This document shows positions 7,728-15,256 of a stretch of 20,618 bases of DNA, one piece after another (position 1 is the stretch's first letter; every line of letters begins with the position of its first letter). A program made the translations under genes and the position numbers. This DNA is from an uncultured Eubacteriales bacterium. Its GTDB lineage: Bacteria > Bacillota > Clostridia > Oscillospirales > Oscillospiraceae. The notes beneath the pieces are model-generated. The model did no database searches. It was not told the origin of the DNA and was given only the letters and a program-made list of their open reading frames with translations. Location: NCBI GenBank assembly GCA_900546415.1, contig URCY01000034.1, positions 1 to 20,618 on the forward strand. Direction: 5' to 3'.

Positions 7728-10169
7728 CTATTCATTGCCGTTGACGTCGGCAAAAACGCTGACGCCCCGGTTGGTTTTATCCTTCGCAAAGCCCTGCATC
7801 AGGCGGCTCAGCAGCAGCCGCAGGGCGCGTGTATTTTTGCAGCTCAGGGTCAGGCGGCAGCGGTAATTCCAGTTGATCCGCGCGACCTGTGCGGGCGCCG
7901 GGCCGAGCAGCACGGCCGTCTCGGCAGCGTATTGCGGCAGAGAAAGCTGCGCCGCAAGCGCGGTGCGGAAGCGTCGGGCAGCCGCAGTCACCTGCTCCTC
8001 CTGCCTGCCCTGAAAGGTCAGGCCGATCAGGTCGCGGAAGGGCGGGCAGCCGCGCAGCTCGCGCAGTGGAAGCTCCGCCTCGTAAAACGCGTCGTAATCC
8101 TGCCGCGCGGACAGCTCAATGACCGGATTTTTCGGCGTCATCGTCTGGATCATGGCGCGGCCGCTGGCCTTGCCGCGACCGGCGCGGCCGATCACCTGCG
8201 TCACGGTGCTGAACGTCGTCTCGGCGGCGCGGTAGGAGCCGACATAAAGCGACATATCCGCGTCCAGAACGCCGACCAGCGTGACATTTTCAAAGTTCAG
8301 CCCTTTCGTGATCATCTGCGTGCCGAGCAGGATTGGGATCCTTTCCTCGCGGAAGCGGCGCAGCAGCTCCTCGTGGGGATGCGCCGCAGAGACCGTGTCG
8401 GCATCCATACGCAGCACCTGCGCCTCGGGCAGCAGCTCGGAAAGCTGCTCCTGCACCCTCTGCGTGCCGAAGCCGAGCTGCTTGAGATGGCCGCCGCAGA
8501 CGGGGCAGCGTCCCGGAAGCGGCTCGCTGTGCCCGCAATAATGGCACATCAGCCGACCGTTCGCATGGTGATAGGTCAGACTCACGGTGCAGGCCGGGCA
8601 GGTCGGAACATAGCCGCATTCGACGCAGACGACCATGCGGCTCGTACCGCGCCGGTTCAGAAACAGGATGGACTGCCGTCCGTCAAGCAAATTCTGTCGA
8701 AGGTTCAGCAGAAGCGGCTCACTGATGGCCGTGGCGTTTCCTGCCTTCAGCTCCTGCTTCATATCTACGATCGCGACCGGCGGCAGCTCCTGCCGGTTGA
8801 ATCGGTTTTTGAGCGTATAAAATTGATAAACACCCGTTTTTGCCCGATACATCGACTCGATCGAGGGGGTCGCCGAGCCGAGCACGACCTGCGCGCCACA
8901 CTGCGACGCGCGGAAAATCGCGACCTCGCGGGCATGATAACGGGGAGAATTTTCGGATTTGTAGGTGTGCTCCTGCTCCTCGTCGAGGATCAGAAGCCCC
9001 GGACGCACCAGCGGCGCAAACACCGCCGAGCGTGTGCCGAGCACGACCGTCGCCTCGCCGGAGCGGATGCGCTTCCATGTGTCATAGCGCTCGGTGATGC
9101 GCAGGCTGCTGTGCAGAACGGCGGTTTTTTTGCCGAAATGTGCGGCAAAGAGGGACAAAAGCTGCGGCGTGAGCGCGATCTCCGGCACGAGCAGCAGCGC
9201 CGATCGTCCGGCGCGCAGGCAGTCGCCGATCAGCTTGATATAGACCGAGGTCTTGCCGCTCCCGGTCACGCCGTAGAGCAGCGAAACGCCGAAGCGTCCG
9301 GACGCAAGCTGCGCCGTGAGCCCCTCATACGCCTTCTGCTGCTCCTCATTGAGCACGAGCGGCCCGTCAAGTCTGGCCGGCTCCGGCTCGCGGATGCGGA
9401 ACGCCGGTTCGTCGCGCAGCTCCAGAAGGCCAAGCTTCTCCAGACGGTTCAAAACCGCATTCGTCGCGCCCGTAAAATAGCAAACATCCTTGCCGGAGCA
9501 GACACCGACGGTCGTCATCAGGTCGAGCACCGCCGCCTGCAGGGGTGCGGTGCTGCGGTGCGCCAGCGCATAACGCTGCGCTTCTTCGACGGGAACCGAC
9601 AGGGTCGCGATGCGCTCGGATTTGTCCGAAACGCGTCTTTTTTGGTTCGTTTCTTCGGAAATCAGCTTCTTTTTAAGCAAATACCGCAATGCGCCGTCGA
9701 GCGCATCGGGTGTAAATTGCTGTCGAAGCGCGTCAAGCTCTGCCGAACCGCCGCGAGCGGCCAGCTCCTGCATCACGGCCTCGGCCTCCGGCTTTCGGTG
9801 GATCTGTCCCTGCCAGTCGGCCTGCAAAATCCGATAGGTCGCCTGCTCCCGAAACCAGACGCCGGCCGGAAGGATCGCCTTGACCGCATCGTAAAAGGTG
9901 CAGAAATACCGGTCGCGCAGAAAGGCCGCCGTGCGGAGCATCCGCTCGTCGAGCAGCGGCTCGACGTCGAGCACCTGCAAGACGGGCTTCAGCCCGTCCT
10001 CCTCCCCCGCCTCAACGGAGAGCACAACGCCCTCGGTCTGCCGGTTGCCCTGCCCGAAGGGCACGCGCACGCGCTGCCCCGGAACGACCCGGAGCGTCGG
10101 CGGAACGCGGTAATCATAGGGCTTATCGATGGCATAGACCGCAGCGGAGACGGCAATCTTGGCGACCAT
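7728..10169 (-). CDS. priA: Primosomal protein N' (replication restart helicase PriA)
   Basis: A 3'-to-5' superfamily 2 helicase that recognises stalled forks and reloads the replicative helicase. The 813-residue length is normal for the Firmicutes form. It has an N-terminal 3'-DNA-binding domain (about 1-105), a winged-helix segment, and a helicase core with Walker A GVTGSGKTS (300-308), motif II DEEQ (396-399), GSATPS (431-436), GTQMITKG (616-623) and QVIGRAGR (658-665). All eight zinc-binding cysteines are present (515, 518, 524, 527, 542, 545, 555, 558). Motif II is DEEQ instead of the DEEH of the E. coli and B. subtilis proteins. No strong ribosome site precedes the ATG, which lies 10 nt after the rpoZ stop, so translation is probably coupled. 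The coaBC gene often found just upstream is missing. Confidence 0.97.
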   Translation of the reverse strand: MVAKIAVSAAVYAIDKPYDYRVPPTLRVVPGQRVRVPFGQGNRQTEGVVLSVEAGEEDGLKPVLQVLDVEPLLDERMLRTAAFLRDRYFCTFYDAVKAILPAGVWFREQATYRILQADWQGQIHRKPEAEAVMQELAARGGSAELDALRQQFTPDALDGALRYLLKKKLISEETNQKRRVSDKSERIATLSVPVEEAQRYALAHRSTAPLQAAVLDLMTTVGVCSGKDVCYFTGATNAVLNRLEKLGLLELRDEPAFRIREPEPARLDGPLVLNEEQQKAYEGLTAQLASGRFGVSLLYGVTGSGKTSVYIKLIGDCLRAGRSALLLVPEIALTPQLLSLFAAHFGKKTAVLHSSLRITERYDTWKRIRSGEATVVLGTRSAVFAPLVRPGLLILDEEQEHTYKSENSPRYHAREVAIFRASQCGAQVVLGSATPSIESMYRAKTGVYQFYTLKNRFNRQELPPVAIVDMKQELKAGNATAISEPLLLNLRQNLLDGRQSILFLNRRGTSRMVVCVECGYVPTCPACTVSLTYHHANGRLMCHYCGHSEPLPGRCPVCGGHLKQLGFGTQRVQEQLSELLPEAQVLRMDADTVSAAHPHEELLRRFREERIPILLGTQMITKGLNFENVTLVGVLDADMSLYVGSYRAAETTFSTVTQVIGRAGRGKASGRAMIQTMTPKNPVIELSARQDYDAFYEAELPLRELRGCPPFRDLIGLTFQGRQEEQVTAAARRFRTALAAQLSLPQYAAETAVLLGPAPAQVARINWNYRCRLTLSCKNTRALRLLLSRLMQGFAKDKTNRGVSVFADVNGNE

Positions 10170-10179
10170 ATCCGACGGT

Positions 10180-10374
10180 TTATTCGTTGATCGTGGCGGC
10201 CAGCTTGCCCTCGGCGACCTCGCGGATGGCGAGCGTCACGGGCTTATCCGAAAGCGGGATATGGAAGGTCTCGGACTCGATGGAGATCTGGCGGGCGCGG
10301 CGTGCCACGACGTTGACCATCAGATAGCGGCTGTCAATGTGCTTGAGCAGCTCGGACATAGCGGGATAAAGCAT
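10180..10374 (-). CDS. rpoZ: DNA-directed RNA polymerase omega subunit
   Basis: A small subunit that helps assemble RNA polymerase by binding the beta-prime C terminus. The 64-residue protein begins MLYPAMSELL, then has the conserved segment DSRYLMVNVVARRARQI (14-30), a match to the omega signature. A strong AAGGAGG site lies 8 nt before the ATG. The site directly follows the gmk stop TAA, so the two genes are almost contiguous. The gmk-rpoZ order is widely conserved in bacteria. Confidence 0.93.
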   Translation of the reverse strand: MLYPAMSELLKHIDSRYLMVNVVARRARQISIESETFHIPLSDKPVTLAIREVAEGKLAATINE

Positions 10375-10387
10375 TTTCGGTTCCTCC

Positions 10388-10975
10388 TTATAATTCGATC
10401 GGACAATACGGCGAACGGCAGCGCTCTGCGGTCAGGATGGCCTGTATCCGCCCGGCGGCCTGCTCAACGGTATCGTTGACGATGGTATAGCGATATTGGT
10501 CTGCAATTTTACATTCTTCCAGCGCGATTTGCAGCCGACGCTCGGCGACCTCCGGCGCGGTGTCTCCGCGCCCGGTCAGGCGGCGGCGCAGCTCGTCGTA
10601 GGACGGCGGCGCGATGAAGATCGAAACGGCGTCCGGACGACGCCGGAGCACCTGAAGGCCCCCCTGCACGTCGATCTCGAGCACGACGGAGACGCCGTTT
10701 TCGAGCGCCTGCTCCACCGGCCTGAGCGGCGTGCCGTAATAATTTCCGGCATAGGACGCGTGCTCGAGCAGCTCCCCGGCTGCGATCATCTCCTCGAAGC
10801 GCTCATGCGTGACGAAAAAATAGTGCGTGCCGTCGATCTCGCCGGGGCGCATGGCGCGCGTCGTAGCCGAGACGGACAGGCGCAGCGTCGGCTCACGCCG
10901 CAGCAGCTCCCTGACGACCGTTCCCTTTCCGACGCCGGACGGGCCGGAAATCACGATGATTCTCCCCTGTTTCAA
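10388..10975 (-). CDS. gmk: Guanylate kinase
   Basis: Phosphorylates GMP to GDP with ATP, and is a known target of ppGpp in Firmicutes. It has 195 residues. The P-loop GPSGVGKGT is at 11-19, followed by the GMP-binding region with SATTRAMRPGE and the HYFFV segment, then EIDVQGG and the lid with RLTGRGD. The start is TTG: it overlaps the remA stop as TTGA, with AGGAGG (10986-10991) 10 nt upstream. No in-frame ATG near that position gives a full P-loop. The last residues (SPYCPIEL) differ from well-known homologues but are not alarming. It sits between remA and rpoZ, as usual in Firmicutes. Confidence 0.96.
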   Translation of the reverse strand: MKQGRIIVISGPSGVGKGTVVRELLRREPTLRLSVSATTRAMRPGEIDGTHYFFVTHERFEEMIAAGELLEHASYAGNYYGTPLRPVEQALENGVSVVLEIDVQGGLQVLRRRPDAVSIFIAPPSYDELRRRLTGRGDTAPEVAERRLQIALEECKIADQYRYTIVNDTVEQAAGRIQAILTAERCRSPYCPIEL

Positions 10976-11241
10976 TCCACTGTTTCCTCCTGATCGATGC
11001 CGCCGTCCTTTTCGTTGAGCCGTTTTGCGACGGTTTCCGGCGGGATCGCTGATAATATGACATGATCGGTGTCCATGACGAGCACGGAGCGCGTTTTGCG
11101 CCCGAAGCTGGCGTCGATGAGCATCGCGCGCTCCTTGGCCTCCTGGATCAGACGCTTGACGGGCGCGGAATCCGGGCTGACCACGGTCAGCAGACGCTCG
11201 GCCGAGACCAGATTGCCGAAGCCGATGTTCACGAGCTTCAT
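10972..11241 (-). CDS. remA: RemA-like DNA-binding regulator (DUF370)
   Basis: In Bacillus subtilis RemA is an oligomeric DNA-binding protein needed for biofilm matrix and osmoprotection gene expression. The role in Clostridia is less clear. The 89-residue protein starts MKLVNIGFGNLV and has the family-typical GRKTRSVLVMDTDHVILSA stretch (47-65). The C-terminal tail after about residue 75 is acidic and variable. The gene starts 4 nt after the yicC stop with only a weak ribosome site, suggesting coupling. Its stop overlaps the TTG of gmk. The yicC-remA-gmk order is the standard one. Confidence 0.92.
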   Translation of the reverse strand: MKLVNIGFGNLVSAERLLTVVSPDSAPVKRLIQEAKERAMLIDASFGRKTRSVLVMDTDHVILSAIPPETVAKRLNEKDGGIDQEETVD

Positions 11242-11245
11242 GGCA

Positions 11246-12124
11246 TCACTCGATGTTCTGCACCTGCTCGCGGATCTTCTCGAGCAGTGCCTTGATCTCC
11301 ACGACGTTCCGCGCCTGCTCGATGTCGTTGCCCTTCGAGCCGATCGTGTTGGCCTCGCGGTTCATCTCCTGCAGCAGGAAGTCAAGCTTCCGGCCGATCG
11401 GGCCGCCGCCGGACAGCAGCGCCTCCATCTGGCTCAGGTGGCTGCGCAGACGCACCGTCTCCTCGTCGACCGCGACCTTGTCGGCAAAGATCGCCGCCTC
11501 GGTCAGGATGCGGCTCTCGTCAACGGTCGTTCCGGCGAGTACCTCGCGCATCTTCGCCTCGAGCCGCGCGCGGTATTCCTGCACGGTGATCGGGCTGCGC
11601 TGCTCGACGCGGCCGACGTATTCCAGAATCAGCGCCGCATTCGCGCGCAGATCGGCGGCGAGCGCTGCGCCCTCGGTGGCGCGCATGGCGTTATAAGCCT
11701 CAAGCGCCGCGCGCACGACGGTGAGGATATCCTGCGTGTTCTGCTCCTCGTCCTCGGCGGGCTTTTCCACCGTGAAAACGTCCGACATCCGTGCAAGCGA
11801 GGTCGCGGAGACGTCGTCGCGCACGCCGTAGTCCGCAGCGATCGTCCGCAGGGCATTCAGATAGCCCTCGAGCACGGGGCGGTTGAGGCGAATGTTGACC
11901 GCCTCGTCCTCGGCGGCGGCAACGGAGATATAGACATCCACCTTGCCGCGGCTGACGGACTGCTTGACCGTCTGCTTCACGGCGTCCTCGGCATAGGAGA
12001 ACGAGCGCGGCAGCTTCACGCCGCAGTCAAGAAAGCGGTTGTTGACCGAGCGGAGCTCGGCCGTGATCTCGCGGCCGAGCAGGGTCTGAACGGCACGTCC
12101 GTAGCCGGTCATGCTGTGAACCAT
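11246..12124 (-). CDS. yicC: YicC/YloC family endoribonuclease
   Basis: YicC proteins have been described as endoribonucleases involved in small-RNA turnover. The 292 residues show the N-terminal YicC domain, starting MVHSMTGYGRA with the family-typical ELRSVNNRFLD (22-32). The C-terminal DUF1732 domain contains RLRSHLSQME, GRKLDFLLQEMNRE and NTIGSK. The length is normal. The ATG has an AAGGG site 8 nt away. A 24-nt gap, one of the larger ones in the operon, separates it from the J-domain gene upstream; it holds only the ribosome site and a short GGGATCCC palindrome. Confidence 0.93.
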   Translation of the reverse strand: MVHSMTGYGRAVQTLLGREITAELRSVNNRFLDCGVKLPRSFSYAEDAVKQTVKQSVSRGKVDVYISVAAAEDEAVNIRLNRPVLEGYLNALRTIAADYGVRDDVSATSLARMSDVFTVEKPAEDEEQNTQDILTVVRAALEAYNAMRATEGAALAADLRANAALILEYVGRVEQRSPITVQEYRARLEAKMREVLAGTTVDESRILTEAAIFADKVAVDEETVRLRSHLSQMEALLSGGGPIGRKLDFLLQEMNREANTIGSKGNDIEQARNVVEIKALLEKIREQVQNIE

Positions 12125-12148
12125 GAGGGATCCCTTCTTTCTATTAAA

Positions 12149-12739
12149 TCAGCGGCAGCTGTTGCAGAGGCAATTCAGGCACAGCATCGAGCCGCAGAGA
12201 TTGCAGAGTTCGTTATCGTCCGTACCGCCGTATTCCTGCTGACGGTAGGTATAGGCGCCGGTGCCGGTGCGGTTGAGGGCGGCGGCGTATTCCGGATTGC
12301 CCGGCTCCATCTGGACGGCAATGCGGAAATTCTGCGCTGCCTCATCCATCCAGCCGCGCCGCTGCGCGATCACGCCGCGCAGGTAGTACCACTGCGCCGT
12401 GCGGCCGCCGATGCCGTCGAGGATGCGCTCCGCGCCTTCAAGGTCGCCCGCCTGAATCCGGCGGCGCACCTCGACAAACTCGGCGCTGCCGCCCGACGGG
12501 CCGGAATAGCCGGCCGAGCCGTAGCTCCCGCCAGTGCTCGTCCCGCCCGCGCCGCCGTCCTTGGTCAGGACGGCATATGCCTCGTTGATCTCCTTCATTT
12601 TTTCCTCGGCAAGGTCCGCCAGAGGATTCCCGGCGTAGTGGTCGGGGTGGTATTTCCGGGCAAGCTCCCGGTAGGCTTTTTTGATCTCGTCCTGAGACGC
12701 GCCCTTGGGTACGCCAAGCACTTCATACGGGTCTTTCAT
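12149..12739 (-). CDS. J-domain protein with TPR-like middle and Cys-rich C-terminal tail
   Basis: An N-terminal J domain (about 1-60) with the essential HPD at 31-33 (YHPDHYAGNP) marks a DnaK/Hsp70 co-chaperone. After a Gly/Ser-rich linker (62-85), residues 88-160 look like one or two helical TPR-type repeats (QAGDLEGAERIL, then WYYLRGVIAQRRGWMDEA). The last 18 residues carry six cysteines (179, 182, 187, 190, 192, 195), spaced CxxCx4CxxCxCxxC, which suggests a metal- or membrane-linked tail. It lacks the G/F, CxxCxGxG zinc and C-terminal substrate domains of DnaJ, so it is not dnaJ itself. It overlaps the DUF5685 stop by 4 nt (ATGA). Its client and the purpose of the tail are unknown; a link to the DUF5685 protein is inference from gene order. 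Confidence 0.85.
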   Translation of the reverse strand: MKDPYEVLGVPKGASQDEIKKAYRELARKYHPDHYAGNPLADLAEEKMKEINEAYAVLTKDGGAGGTSTGGSYGSAGYSGPSGGSAEFVEVRRRIQAGDLEGAERILDGIGGRTAQWYYLRGVIAQRRGWMDEAAQNFRIAVQMEPGNPEYAAALNRTGTGAYTYRQQEYGGTDDNELCNLCGSMLCLNCLCNSCR

Positions 12740-13620
12740 GCAATCGGTTCCTTTTTTTCGTGCCTCCGGCGCTTGCGGAAGCGTTGTTCGGAAACGCCGC
12801 GAAGCACGGCGGGTAATCCATAATAAATAATGTTGCGCAGCAGCTCGTCTCCGGGCTGCGGTTCGAGCAGCTCCAGCGCAGAGGCCGCCATGCTGATCGA
12901 CGCATCAACAGTCGAAAGCAGCTGCTTTTTGTCCTCCGGACGCAGCGCGGCGTTCTCCGGCTCAAAACGGCAGCACAGCGGATTATAGCTGCCGGAGCGG
13001 ATGTCCTTGGGCAGATCCTCCAAAGCGTCCGTCAGGTAAAGATACCGTCCGACGTGGTAGAGCAGCTGCTCCAGAATCCGGCGGCGCTTGGGATCGGCGA
13101 CCTCTCCTGCGCACGCCTTGAGCAGCACGGCGAAGGTGTCGGCCGGACGGTCGAGGCTGGCGCATTGCGCCTCCTCAAGCGCGGCAAGCGCGTCGAGCTG
13201 CTCGGCAAACAGGCGGTCGAGCGCGGGGTGCAGCGCAGAGGCGCGGCGAAACGCACGGCGATAAAGCAGCATCCCGCAGGATGCGGCCAGCCGCGTTGCC
13301 AAACGGCCGTCGCGCCGCGCGTCGCAGAGCTTCCGGTAGCTCAGCAGCACACTGAGGTCGGCGGCGTATTCCAGCTCGGCATCCGCCCGGACGCAACGTT
13401 TTTTGCAGAGCGGGCGCAAGGGACAGAAGCACCTCCCGCAGGCGCTCTCCTCCCGCCGCAGCAGGAGATAGAGAAAGGTCATGTCGTAATTGACCAGAAA
13501 GCGGGCGCGGAAGCCGTAGCGCCGCCGCAGGCAGTCGCACAGGCCGCAGTATACGGCGCGGTATTGCGCCTTGGCCTGCTCGGAGAGCCGGTCAGACAGG
13601 GGTAAAACATATCCAAACAT
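12736..13620 (-). CDS. DUF5685 family protein, Cys-rich, helical
   Basis: I recognise this as the DUF5685 type found in Clostridia by its MFGYV start, YCGLC near residue 25 and the DALEDLPKDIRSGSYNP block (198-214). No function is established. The 294 residues include 14 cysteines, clustered at 25, 28, 30 and 61, 64, 66, 72, 76, and a CC pair at 216-217. The middle looks all-helical. Aspartates at 198, 202 and 206 form a DxxxDxxxD helix that resembles the second metal-binding motif of squalene/phytoene synthases. The C terminus is very basic (280-290). There is no clear ribosome site: the ATG is 6 nt after the upstream stop, so coupling is likely. The following J-domain gene overlaps it by 4 nt. 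Confidence 0.82.
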   Translation of the reverse strand: MFGYVLPLSDRLSEQAKAQYRAVYCGLCDCLRRRYGFRARFLVNYDMTFLYLLLRREESACGRCFCPLRPLCKKRCVRADAELEYAADLSVLLSYRKLCDARRDGRLATRLAASCGMLLYRRAFRRASALHPALDRLFAEQLDALAALEEAQCASLDRPADTFAVLLKACAGEVADPKRRRILEQLLYHVGRYLYLTDALEDLPKDIRSGSYNPLCCRFEPENAALRPEDKKQLLSTVDASISMAASALELLEPQPGDELLRNIIYYGLPAVLRGVSEQRFRKRRRHEKKEPIA

Positions 13621-13626
13621 AGCGAT

Positions 13627-14025
13627 CTATCGATAAGAGACGATGCGGAAAACGGGCGGACGCCGCCGCAGACGCCGGTCGAGCCAAAACGCCGGGACAA
13701 GGCCGACCGCGAACGCCGCAGCGGACGGAAGCAGCGGTCTGCCGCCCAGCGCGGACGCGAGCAGATAGACGGTCAGGAACAGCACGAGCGGAAGCACATA
13801 GACCAGCGCGGCAGAAAGCAGCACGGGACGGCTCTCCGTCTCGACCCAGACCTCTGCGCCCGGCTCCGCGCCGATCAGGTTGCGCGCCGCGAAGCGGATC
13901 GTCTCCGTCGCAGCGCCGCAGCCGGAGCAGCGATGGCAATCGCCGCTGCACGCGCTCCTCCGCTCGACCGCCAGAAGCGCTCTGCCGTCCGGCAGGAGCG
14001 AGACGACGGTCGCAAGCTGGCGCAT
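13627..14025 (-). CDS. SoxR-reducing system / RseC-MucC family membrane protein
   Basis: A short protein (132 residues) with an N-terminal Cys cluster CxxxCxxCxxC (26, 30, 33, 36) in a small beta-rich domain. Two transmembrane helices (about 68-91 and 96-115) and a basic C-terminal tail follow. This is the layout of RseC/MucC proteins, which in Proteobacteria sit in SoxR-reducing and sigma-E regulatory operons. In Clostridia the role is not established. No rnf, soxR or rseA/B gene is near, so that function should not be transferred. It begins 1 nt after the ybbR stop. The Cys cluster suggests metal or redox chemistry on the cytoplasmic side, which is inference. Confidence 0.8.
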   Translation of the reverse strand: MRQLATVVSLLPDGRALLAVERRSACSGDCHRCSGCGAATETIRFAARNLIGAEPGAEVWVETESRPVLLSAALVYVLPLVLFLTVYLLASALGGRPLLPSAAAFAVGLVPAFWLDRRLRRRPPVFRIVSYR

Positions 14026-14026
14026 C

Positions 14027-15256
14027 TCAGCTCGTCCGCTCCACCATCTCGAGGTAATACGGTCCGGAGATCACACCGGCCTGTATCCCCTTGGGGAGCT
14101 TGATCGTCAGAAGCACCTTTTTCGCGCCGGAATCATAGTCCTTGCTCAGATCGGCCGAGACGGTGATGTCCTGCGCGCGCAGCTCGTTGAGATCGGAGGC
14201 CTTGCCGCGCACCGTGATCACGATGCTCTGCACGCCGGGACTGAGCGAATCGGATTCGTTGTGGAAGACGATATCCTCGCTGGAGATCGTGAATTTCCGC
14301 GTGGTAAGACCCTTGAACTTCAGAGTCAGCTTGACGCTCGGCTCAGTTGCGCGGATGGTCACGCCGTCGGGCATCTCGGGCTTGATGTCCCAGGTCTGAT
14401 CCTCCGGCACGTCGGCAAGGTCGATGTCCTTGATATAAAGCTTATCGAGCTTGTCCAACACGTCCTTGCTGCCGGTCACGCCGATGGTATCCGGCTCGAG
14501 CTTGTATTCCACGTCGTCAACCGTTGCGCCGCCGCCGTCGATGATCCGAACGCCCAGCTCCACCTGCTTGAAGGCCAGAACCGGTACGGACAGGCGCACG
14601 GTCGGCGCGGAGACCGTCAGATAGCCGCTGGTATCGATGACGTTGTTATCCTGATCGACGAAGGTATAGGTGAAGTCGCCGGAGATCGTGTCCGTCCTGC
14701 CTTGCAGATCGACCGTCACGACCGCCGAGGCGATCTGGTTGACCTCCTCGGCCGGCCCGCTCACCGAGAGCGTGTCGGTGGTCAGAACGGCGTCGTTGCG
14801 GACGTAGCCGTCTGCAAGGTCGCCGACGTACTCGACCACGACCGGAACCTCCGGCCGTACCTTACGCTCGCTGACCTTGACGCTGATCTTATTGGCCGTG
14901 GAACTGACGAGCTTGATGTCGCCCGAGGCGATGTTCGACGGCGGATCGAGCGTCCAGCTCACATCAAAATCACCGGCAGAGGAGATGCTGCTGACGTCAG
15001 CAATCGCCTCGAGCGAGCTGCTGTTCAGCTCCTTGAGGTCGGAGCGGCTGCCGGAGATCTCCACATCGATATATTGCTCCTCGCCGCCCGTGACCATCAG
15101 GCCGTTGCTCTCGAGGTCGGCCGTGCCGACCAGACGGACGCGCACGCCGCGCACGGTCGTTTTATCGTTCGGATTGACGACCGTGACCGCATAGACCCAC
15201 AGGCCGATGCTGACAAGCAGAGCGAGCAGGAACGAGAGAATTTTATGCTTCTGCAT
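14027..15256 (-). CDS. cdaR: YbbR/CdaR, regulator of the c-di-AMP cyclase CdaA
   Basis: An extracytoplasmic, single-pass membrane protein (409 residues) that binds and modulates CdaA. The transmembrane anchor is at about 6-24. Four YbbR-type beta repeats follow (about 30-128, 132-225, 229-314, 318-406). Each ends with a run such as ISVKVSE, VRLSVPV, VKLTLKF or LLTIKLP, the usual pattern. Start choice: the frame is open upstream to 15421, but that is antisense overlap with cdaA. The ATG at 15254-15256 gives a good signal-anchor, with AAAAGG 9 nt before it. It overlaps the cdaA end by 14 nt. Normally glmM follows, but here the RseC-like gene does. Confidence 0.93.
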   Translation of the reverse strand: MQKHKILSFLLALLVSIGLWVYAVTVVNPNDKTTVRGVRVRLVGTADLESNGLMVTGGEEQYIDVEISGSRSDLKELNSSSLEAIADVSSISSAGDFDVSWTLDPPSNIASGDIKLVSSTANKISVKVSERKVRPEVPVVVEYVGDLADGYVRNDAVLTTDTLSVSGPAEEVNQIASAVVTVDLQGRTDTISGDFTYTFVDQDNNVIDTSGYLTVSAPTVRLSVPVLAFKQVELGVRIIDGGGATVDDVEYKLEPDTIGVTGSKDVLDKLDKLYIKDIDLADVPEDQTWDIKPEMPDGVTIRATEPSVKLTLKFKGLTTRKFTISSEDIVFHNESDSLSPGVQSIVITVRGKASDLNELRAQDITVSADLSKDYDSGAKKVLLTIKLPKGIQAGVISGPYYLEMVERTS

